A DNA stretch of 64,000 bases from BP-191 sp035940575 (GTDB lineage Bacteria > Actinomycetota > Actinomycetes > BP-191): the NCBI GenBank assembly GCA_035940575.1, contig DASZER010000043.1, positions 1 through 64,000 on the forward strand, written 5' to 3'. Positions within the stretch are counted from its first letter, which is position 1. Every line of letters starts with the position of its first letter. The position numbers were made by a program, and so were the translations under genes. Shown here one piece after another: positions 34,018 to 40,085 of the stretch. The notes below the pieces were generated by a model, which had not been told where the DNA came from, searched no databases, and saw nothing but the letters and a program-made list of their open reading frames with translations.

Positions 34018-34398
34018 TCACTGGAGTGCCGCGACGACGAGGCCGACGATGACGCGGGCGGACAGCGCGATGGCGAGACCGGCGCCGGCGGCGACGAGCC
34101 CGTTCTTCGCTTCGAGCTGGCGGCTCGGGCTGCCACCCGCGGTCGTGTACTTCACGCCGTTGATCGCGATGAACAGCACGGCGACGCTGGCGGCGATGGC
34201 GGTGACGTAGTTGGCGAGGTTGTTCGCGAACGACTTGACCTGAGCCATCCCGTCGTCACCCGGCGCCGCCCATGCGTTCGACGCCCCGACCATGACGACC
34301 ACCTGCGCCGCGACAAACCCGCGCCGCCACCGCTTGACCCGTCCCCCGCTCTTGTCCTTGTCCTTGCTCTTGCTCTTCTTGATCTTGTTCTCTCTCAC
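34018..34398 (-). CDS. TrbC/VirB2-like pilin precursor
   Basis: A 126-residue protein with a very basic N-terminus (KIKKSKSKDKDKSGGRVKRW), a signal helix ending in GASNAWA, then two hydrophobic helices (YVTAIAASVAVLFIAING and GLVAAGAGLAIALSARVIVG) split by a polar KYTTAGGSPSRQLEAKN. This is the arrangement of conjugative pilins. The GTG at 34,398 has AGAGAGGT upstream. The frame is open further upstream, but the sequence between is low-complexity and contains inverted repeats. It may be a relic of a type IV system. Confidence 0.7.
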   Translation of the reverse strand: MRENKIKKSKSKDKDKSGGRVKRWRRGFVAAQVVVMVGASNAWAAPGDDGMAQVKSFANNLANYVTAIAASVAVLFIAINGVKYTTAGGSPSRQLEAKNGLVAAGAGLAIALSARVIVGLVVAALQ

Positions 34399-34433
34399 TT
34401 CTCTACCTCTCTCTTCTGCTGTTGTTGCTGTCT

Positions 34434-34645
34434 GCTGCTCCACCTGGCTGACCTGCCTCCCTCTCCGAGTGCGTGTCGAGGGAGTGGCACTTGGTCGGGG
34501 GCGCGAAGCGGTCCCGACCAAGTGCCGCGAACCGCGCACGCACGGGGAGAAACCGCAGGTCAGCCAGGTGGAGCAGCCACCCGTGCGGAACCGCCAGGGG
34601 TGGTCCCCCGGGTGGTCCCTCGGTGGCCCAACCGAGGGACCACCC
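34434..34645. repeat. Cluster of three perfect inverted repeats
   Basis: A 23-bp inverted repeat (34,434-34,456 with 34,555-34,577) encloses a 14-bp one (34,486-34,499 with 34,513-34,526). A third 14-bp stem with a six-base loop follows (34,611-34,624 with 34,631-34,644). All arms are perfect. The cluster lies between the TrbL-like fragment and the pilin gene. Confidence 0.85.
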
Positions 34646-35079
34646 CGACGGCCGCCCGCGCCGCGCCGCTCGCGCCCCCGGTCTTGGCCGCCGCGACCGC
34701 CGATGCGGGTGGAGGAGCCGGTGATCATCGCCGTGCCGGCGATGCCGACGAGCAGGCCCGCCATGACGAACAGCGCGGCGAGCGAGGTCGCCCACAGCCG
34801 GCGCAGCGTCGGCTCGGCGAGCAGGTCCGGGGTGTGCAGGACGTAGCGCAGGACGGGCTCGGCGAGATTGCGCAGGAAGTCGTCGACCAGGTCGCGGAGC
34901 AGGCCGCGGATCAGTGAGCCGATGCCGTCGCCGACGAAGCCGAACGGGTTCGGGATCGGCAGCTGCGCGCCGGGCCCGGTCGCCGGGGACGCCGCGGGGA
35001 GGAAGGCCACAAGGGCGTTGGTGATGATGGCTGCCTCCGGGTCGGTCGGCGACCCGAGGACCGGGCCGGCGTGCCGCAC
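34646..35079 (-). pseudogene. Truncated TrbL-like conjugation membrane protein
   Basis: From GTG 35,079 the product has a Pro-rich start (PIPNPFGFVGDGIGSLIRGL), an amphipathic region (DFLRNLAEPVLRYVLHTPDL) and one membrane helix (LWATSLAALFVMAGLLVGIAGTAMI), like the N-terminus of TrbL/VirB6-type proteins of actinobacterial elements. After about residue 125 it becomes Arg/Gly-rich low complexity and runs into the inverted-repeat cluster, so the polytopic C-terminal part is missing. Truncation by recombination is likely. Confidence 0.55.
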
Positions 35080-35120
35080 ACCGTGCGCCCCAGGTGTTGC
35101 AATTCCGGCCCCTCCCGGCC

Positions 35121-35208
35121 GAACTTCACGAAAACCTCACGACGGGTTACCAGAACTTCACGACGACCTCACGGCCGCGGTAACTCCACCGTGAAGTTCT
35201 CGTGAAGT
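35121..35208. promoter_or_regulatory. Iterated ACTTCACG motif between divergent genes
   Basis: ACTTCACG occurs at 35,123 and 35,155 on the plus strand (within a 22-base near-repeat GAACTTCACGnnnACCTCACG) and inverted at 35,190 and 35,201. Four copies in 90 bp between divergent transcripts suggest an operator or iteron set, perhaps for the HTH protein encoded at 35,859. Confidence 0.6.
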
Positions 35209-35220
35209 CCGAACCGCACC

Positions 35221-35265
35221 GTGCTCCTCTCCCCGCCGACACGCGGCGGGCGACGAGAGGAGCAC
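35221..35265 (+). promoter_or_regulatory. Hairpin covering the ribosome site of the lipoprotein gene
   Basis: GTGCTCCTCTC (35,221-35,231) pairs with GAGAGGAGCAC (35,255-35,265), with an inner CCCGCCG/CGGCGGG stem. The Shine-Dalgarno GAGGAG (35,257-35,262) lies inside the 3' arm, four bases from the end of which the ATG begins. Translation of the downstream operon would be low unless the stem opens. Confidence 0.6.
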
Positions 35266-35268
35266 CAC

Positions 35269-35862
35269 ATGAACGCCACCCGCACCGCTGCCGCCGCGGC
35301 ACTGGCAGCCGGGCTTGCCGGGAGCGCCTGCACCGCAACACGGACCCCGACGGCGGTCATCACGATCGCGCCCGTCCAGGCACCCGCGGAGCAGGTCACC
35401 GCGACGCCGAGCCCGACGCGGAAGCCGGAGGCGAAGACCACACCGAGCGGCGAGGGCACCGTCGACTTCCTCGGCGGGTTCACCGACAGCGGCGACCCGA
35501 AGGGGACGCCCGTCGAGCTCACGATCCGCTACCTCAACGCGCTGCGCGCCGGGAAGTGGACCGCCGCCGTCAAGGACATGGCTGCCGTCGAGCGCGCCTA
35601 CATCCGGATCAAGGACAACGCCGCCGAGGTCGGCCGGGACGTCCTCGCCCACGCCGCCGGCGCGCGCCGCACCCTGCCGCGCTGCACCTCCGGCGTGACG
35701 GCCGCGCGGGACGCCGTGGCGATCCGGCGCGGCGACCTGCGAGTCATGGTGCACGTCGAGACGTGGCGCGGCTTCCGCGGCGTCAAGGTCGACGAGGTCT
35801 TCGTGCCGAGCGACCACTACGGGCACCCGCACACCCACGCCTACACGGCGCTGCTGTCATGA
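35269..35862 (+). CDS. Exported lipoprotein of unknown function
   Basis: A 197-residue lipoprotein: the signal ends in LAGSAC, then a Thr/Pro-rich linker (20-65) and a globular domain (about 80-197; VELTIRYLNALRAGKWTAAVKD) of the NTF2-like type seen in element-encoded conjugation accessory lipoproteins. The ATG at 35,269 lies in a ribosome-site hairpin. Its stop overlaps the HTH gene as ATGA. It may be a conjugation or exclusion factor; this is inferred from family resemblance only. Confidence 0.65.
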   Translation: MNATRTAAAAALAAGLAGSACTATRTPTAVITIAPVQAPAEQVTATPSPTRKPEAKTTPSGEGTVDFLGGFTDSGDPKGTPVELTIRYLNALRAGKWTAAVKDMAAVERAYIRIKDNAAEVGRDVLAHAAGARRTLPRCTSGVTAARDAVAIRRGDLRVMVHVETWRGFRGVKVDEVFVPSDHYGHPHTHAYTALLS

Positions 35863-36098
35863 GGACGTACTTCCCGGCCGAGCCGGCGCGGCGCGCACTA
35901 CGCCGGCTCGCCACCGACCGGGACCTCACAATCTGCGCCCTCGCCGAGAACATCGGCGTCGACCGCTGCACCATCCAGCGGCTGTTCACCCGAGACCGGC
36001 TGCGGTGGGACGCCGCCGACCACATCGCGATCGCCCTCGGCTACCACCCATGCCAGCTCTGGCCCGAGTGGTTCGACGACATCGAGGAGACACCATGA
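35859..36098 (+). CDS. Small HTH protein of the element
   Basis: A 79-residue HTH: LRRLATDRDLTICALAENIG, then VDRCTIQRLFTRDRLRWDAADHIAIALG, then a WPEWF tail. It has an ATGA overlap with genes on both sides. A near-identical but broken copy lies at 42,818-43,065. The lambda-repressor-like fold and coupling to the excisionase-like gene suggest control of excision or of the ACTTCACG promoter region. Confidence 0.75.
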   Translation: MRTYFPAEPARRALRRLATDRDLTICALAENIGVDRCTIQRLFTRDRLRWDAADHIAIALGYHPCQLWPEWFDDIEETP

Positions 36099-36277
36099 CC
36101 ATCGACGACCTGCCCGAAGTGCTCACCATCGACGAGACCGCCCGGTTCCTCCGCATCAGCCGCGGACTCGCGTTCACCGCGGCCCGGCGCGGCGAGATCC
36201 CTGCCGTACGCGTCGGACGCCGCCTACTCGTTCCGAGGGTTCGGCTTGTTGCGTGGCTGCACGACAAGGGTCGGTGA
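36095..36277 (+). CDS. Excisionase-type HTH_17 protein
   Basis: A 60-residue MerR-like winged helix of the helix_turn_helix_17/excisionase class: LPEVLTIDETARFLRISRG, then AARRGEIPAVRVGRRLLVPRVRLVAWL. It is the last gene of a three-gene unit with ATGA overlaps. It would bend DNA at att to favour excision by the integrase. A frameshifted copy lies at 43,062-43,252. Confidence 0.85.
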   Translation: MTIDDLPEVLTIDETARFLRISRGLAFTAARRGEIPAVRVGRRLLVPRVRLVAWLHDKGR

Positions 36278-36438
36278 CGCTGTGAACTTCGACCGTCGGC
36301 TGCCACGACCGTTGCCCTGCAACGCCGCACAGCGAGGCGCTCACCCTGGAAGCGAACAGACGGTCGAACTTATCGAGGCGCCGGGTCGCCGAACCGCGAC
36401 CTCCTTGCCTCGCGCTCAACCGTCGATGAGACTGCCCC

Positions 36439-37533
36439 GTGGCCGCGCACTCGTTCATCTGGATCGGCGATGAGGGCTTCTTCGCCTACCGAGAGAGCTA
36501 TGCAACCGAGTTCGCCGCCCTGTTTCGCGACGACGAGCTCGTCGCGGACCTCGACGCTCCGGTCTACCAGCTGAACGCGGCGCTGCTTCGCGATCGGCTC
36601 GACGTGTTGGGGTTCACTGCGTCGCACGCGCAGGAGCGCCTCGATCTGCTATTCGCCGAAGTGGATGACGGAGGGTTGGAGTCCTTCCCCGACTGGCTCA
36701 CCACAATGCACGCCGCTCTCAACGGAGACGGCGCGGTGGACGAGGTCCCGGCATGGACCGTTCACGGTGACATCCGGCTGCCCTTGCGCCTCATGCTGGA
36801 TGCCGCCCCTGACGACATGCCGGTGTCGCTCGACTTGTCAGACGTCGTCGCGCGCGGCTACGTCAGCGCAACGCCCGACCTCTGCGCGCGCGCGTTCTCG
36901 GAGCACCACGGTGCGGCGGCGTACGCGCCGCTGATCGTGCTGACGGAGGGACGCAGCGATGCCGCGATCCTTATGCTGGGCATCGACGTGCTCAGCCCGC
37001 ACTTGCGTGGGTACATACGTTTCCTCGACTACGAACGCAAGCCGGAGGGGAGCACCTCCGCCCTCGTCCGTGTCGTTCGGGCGTTCGCTGCGGCTGGGGT
37101 CAGCAACCGAGTTCTCGCCCTGTTCGACAACGACACCGCAGCGGCGGAGGCCCTCACGACGCTCGGCGTCGACGCGCTTCCGCCGAACTACCGCGTCGTC
37201 CAGTTGCCGCACCTGCAATTGGCGGAGCAGTACCCGACACTCGGACCGACCGGCCCGGTCGTCATGGACATCAATGGCCTCGCCGTATCGATCGAACTAT
37301 TTTTCGGCGCAGACATCCTCCGCGGGAGTGGTCCTGACCTCACTCCGGTGCAATGGACGGGATGGTCCGCGAAGATCGGTCGGTACCAAGGTGAAATCCT
37401 GCACAAGAGCAGCCTGCAGGAGGCCTTCCGCGAGCGCGCCCGTCGGACACTTGCGTCGGGCGGACCCGACGAGGCCGACGACTGGTCTGGAATGCGACTG
37501 GTCATCGACACCCTCCGGACGTCCTTCGCCTAG
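36439..37533 (+). CDS. HEPN/Toprim-associated domain protein (putative defence)
   Basis: A 364-residue protein. The N-terminal 110 residues (SFIWIGDEGFFAYRESYATEF) match the HEPN/Toprim-associated N-terminal domain. The C-terminal half has Toprim motifs: LIVLTEGRSDAAIL with Glu170 and Asp174, and LFDNDTAA with Asp230 and Asp232. Toprim nucleases of this kind occur as single-gene anti-phage factors or with OLD-type systems. GTG start. The DUF4365-like gene follows 51 bases later on the same strand, so they may act together. Confidence 0.72.
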   Translation: MAAHSFIWIGDEGFFAYRESYATEFAALFRDDELVADLDAPVYQLNAALLRDRLDVLGFTASHAQERLDLLFAEVDDGGLESFPDWLTTMHAALNGDGAVDEVPAWTVHGDIRLPLRLMLDAAPDDMPVSLDLSDVVARGYVSATPDLCARAFSEHHGAAAYAPLIVLTEGRSDAAILMLGIDVLSPHLRGYIRFLDYERKPEGSTSALVRVVRAFAAAGVSNRVLALFDNDTAAAEALTTLGVDALPPNYRVVQLPHLQLAEQYPTLGPTGPVVMDINGLAVSIELFFGADILRGSGPDLTPVQWTGWSAKIGRYQGEILHKSSLQEAFRERARRTLASGGPDEADDWSGMRLVIDTLRTSFA

Positions 37534-37584
37534 CAAGCTCGCCGGGCGCGTCCGCTATCGCAACAGCGTGAAAGTATCGGGCCC

Positions 37585-38694
37585 GTGCCGGTGATCGGTC
37601 AGCAGGACGAGTTCGAGCTCAAGTACATGGCGCGTCTTCGCGCGATGCTCGTGGAGCACGGGATACCCATCGACTACGCGGTGGACCGGGTCGCGATCGA
37701 CACGGGGCTGCATCTGTTCGCGAGCAGTCCAACTGGTCGTCGCGCGACGCACGCGCGGGTCTGGTTCCAAGCGAAGGGCAAGCGCGCAGCGACTCTCCCG
37801 TTAGCCTCGTTCCGCAGTGCCTCGACGATCCCCGTCTCCGTGCGAGCCGACCATCTCCGCTTCTGGGCTGCCGCACCTGAGCCCGTCTACCTCGCGGTCT
37901 ACATCGAGGCCGCGGACGAGTTCATCGCGGAAGATGTCCGCGACATCGTCGAACGCCAATGGCCGGCGAACGCCTTCTACAGCGCCGTACCCGAGTCCCA
38001 ACAACAGGTCACTGTCCACGTCGATGCGCATCAGCGGTTGGACGGCGCGCGGATTGCGGCCATGCTTGCGCACCGCAGCATGCGCATAGACGGTCCGCCG
38101 TTTCGCGGGCGTCCGCTGGGCCATCGTTACGATCCTCTCCGCAGCACCTTGGCTCCGCCGCCACGGGATGTGTTCGACCGCCTCGTCACGCGCCTCCTTG
38201 CGGATCATGACTTCCGTCCCGGTGGCGAAGCGATCACCGTGGCTCTGGATCTGACCGCAGTCCACGGGCGGTTCTACGAGACACTGGAATGGCAGTCGCC
38301 AGCGTTCTCCGAGTATGGGCGCAGCCCGTACGACGACCTACGCGACGAGCCGCCGGTCGAGTTCTTGCATGGGTCAGTCACCGTGTTCATCGACCCCCAG
38401 CCAGCGCGGGTGTCGCTGGCCGACCCGGACCAGGATCGGATCTCGCAGCTGTTACTCGGCCAGGACGCCCTCCTGCGGACCCCCGAAGAGCCACTCTTGG
38501 CCATATTCAATGCGCGCGATCTAAGCGGGACAGGCGGCCTGTGGCGAAACCTCGTTCGCGACCTCGCCGGCAGCGGCGTCCCCTTTGCGCGACACATCGG
38601 GCTGGAGGCCCTGTCGTCGCTTGTCCTAGTCGCTCCCCTCGTCTATATGGACTTCGCGCCCGAGCTCGCATGGGAACATGTGAACTACCGGTGA
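37585..38694 (+). CDS. DUF4365-like protein (PD-(D/E)XK-type nuclease fold)
   Basis: A 369-residue protein. Residues 1-140 resemble DUF4365: an Asp in AIDTGLHLF, then HARVWFQAKGK (the Q-x-K strand), then SVRADHLRFWAAAPEPVYLAVYIE. That is the pattern of a restriction-type nuclease core. The C-terminal 220 residues are unique. GTG start. DUF4365 proteins occur in defence loci. Its neighbours (Toprim before, TIR after) support this. The internal element-end repeat starts 92 bases after its stop. Confidence 0.65.
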   Translation: MPVIGQQDEFELKYMARLRAMLVEHGIPIDYAVDRVAIDTGLHLFASSPTGRRATHARVWFQAKGKRAATLPLASFRSASTIPVSVRADHLRFWAAAPEPVYLAVYIEAADEFIAEDVRDIVERQWPANAFYSAVPESQQQVTVHVDAHQRLDGARIAAMLAHRSMRIDGPPFRGRPLGHRYDPLRSTLAPPPRDVFDRLVTRLLADHDFRPGGEAITVALDLTAVHGRFYETLEWQSPAFSEYGRSPYDDLRDEPPVEFLHGSVTVFIDPQPARVSLADPDQDRISQLLLGQDALLRTPEEPLLAIFNARDLSGTGGLWRNLVRDLAGSGVPFARHIGLEALSSLVLVAPLVYMDFAPELAWEHVNYR

Positions 38695-38785
38695 AGACAT
38701 GGTCCCGTGGCATCACGGCTGACGGCCTGGCGAGGTAGTGCCTCCTGTCGCAGCGCGAGCCCGCCACGCTTGAACGCTGGCTGCC

Positions 38786-38903
38786 AGCCGTGACAGAGCA
38801 CTATGCGACGGCACGGCGGTGCGCACCACACCGCACTGACCAGGCAAAACGCAATCTTGACCGGACCAGACAACACGTCGCGGGGACCACTCTTGCTCCG
38901 CGG
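38786..38903 (+). repeat. Internal copy of the element right-end sequence with att-like core
   Basis: 118 bases about 85% identical to 62,836-62,953, beginning AGCCGTGACAGAGCACTA and ending CCACTCTTGCTCCGCGG. In the right copy the last part is the tRNA-Lys anticodon region (CCACTCTTAATCCGCGG). It therefore marks a former, mutated attachment junction inside the element. Confidence 0.85.
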
Positions 38904-38930
38904 CACCGTGCCTCGTCGTAGAGTCGGCCC

Positions 38931-40013
38931 ATGGCTGAGGTGGATCGCGGTGGACCGCCTGAGGTTTTCGTCAGCTACACCCATGCGGATCGGGCGAAGG
39001 TCGCGCAGCTTGCGAGTTACATCGCGAACCTCGGCTTCAAGGTATGGCTCGATACGGAGGATCTCGTCGCGGGTGATCGACTCATTGAGACGATCGGCGG
39101 TGCGATCGAACGCGCGGCCGCCTATGTGGTCTGCCTTTCGCCGACCGCGGTGGCATCGCAGTGGGTGAATCATGAGCTCAACACCGCGCTGACTCTCGAA
39201 CTCGCAACTGGCAGCCCACATGTCCTCCCGGTTCTGATCGAGACGACTGATCTGCCGTCAAAGTTGGTGACGCGGCTTTACATCGATGCGACGCGATCAC
39301 TCGACGCCGCGCGGGAACCGCTTCGGCGGGCGCTCGAAAACATCGTCGGCGCGAACACCATGCTCGTTTTGGGTCCTGACCAGCCGGATCTGTGGATCTC
39401 CAGCGCCCAGTTCAGGCTCTTCGCGGACACAGCTCGCAACTACGGGGCGCCCTTCGGGGACCACACCGCGCAGCAGGTGCGGGAAGAGGCCCTCGGGCTA
39501 CTCACGGGGCTCCGCCGAAAGGCAAATGGAATCCTGCTCAATTTCATCGCGGCTAAGGAGTTGGACTGGGCCGATCCCCGCTTCAAGTTTCCCAACGGGG
39601 AAGTCTCCGAGCGGATTGAAGATCTCCCCGGGCCGTTCGACGGGTCGATCATCAAGCGGGCCGTGGTCGATGTGGAAGTCATCAATCCACGCGAGGAGCA
39701 ACTCGCAAAGCTGGTGTCATCCCAGCTGGAAGCCTTGGGAGTGCTGCGGGTGGGCTACCAGTTTTCGATCAGACCTCCAGACACCGACCTGCCCGCGCGC
39801 GTATTGCAGCGGCTTCAGGACACGTATCCGATCCTGTCGTGGGACCCCTCGGTGGGAGCCGAGGTTGCGCTCCCCGATGATCTGCACGTTATGGTCCGGA
39901 CGTCGGCGGAGGAGATTGCCATCGGGTTGGAGACCAAATACCCGTTCCAGCTCGAACGGCGCGCGCAGCAGTTCTCGATCCGTGAATTCGTCGACTGGCT
40001 ACGTGCGCCGTAG
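38931..40013 (+). CDS. TIR-domain protein (putative NADase effector)
   Basis: A 360-residue protein. The N-terminal TIR domain (10-140) has EVFVSYTHADRAKVAQL, VWLDTEDLVAGDRL and SQWVNHELNTAL with candidate catalytic Glu82. The C-terminal 210 residues carry no recognised fold and may sense the trigger or ligand. Bacterial TIR proteins deplete NAD+ or make cyclic ADP-ribose signals during phage attack. It is convergent with a SIR2-domain gene, 72 bases apart. No SMODS/Thoeris ThsA-like protein with a SLOG sensor was recognised. Confidence 0.82.
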   Translation: MAEVDRGGPPEVFVSYTHADRAKVAQLASYIANLGFKVWLDTEDLVAGDRLIETIGGAIERAAAYVVCLSPTAVASQWVNHELNTALTLELATGSPHVLPVLIETTDLPSKLVTRLYIDATRSLDAAREPLRRALENIVGANTMLVLGPDQPDLWISSAQFRLFADTARNYGAPFGDHTAQQVREEALGLLTGLRRKANGILLNFIAAKELDWADPRFKFPNGEVSERIEDLPGPFDGSIIKRAVVDVEVINPREEQLAKLVSSQLEALGVLRVGYQFSIRPPDTDLPARVLQRLQDTYPILSWDPSVGAEVALPDDLHVMVRTSAEEIAIGLETKYPFQLERRAQQFSIREFVDWLRAP

Positions 40014-40085
40014 TCCCACAACCTAGCGTGGTGCCGTCGACGCCGACGCTGCTTCGCCGACTAGGACCCTGATGGGAGGGGGGAC

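Noticed and set aside
34018..35079. Single 353-residue protein spanning TrbL-like start and pilin
   Set aside because: The middle is Arg/Gly/Pro low complexity over perfect inverted repeats; the pilin has its own GTG and ribosome site. Two separate units explain it better.
38786..38903. Possible CRISPR-like or insertion-sequence repeat
   Set aside because: There are only two similar copies, both tied to att-like tRNA sequence; no transposase or inverted termini, so an element-end explanation fits.
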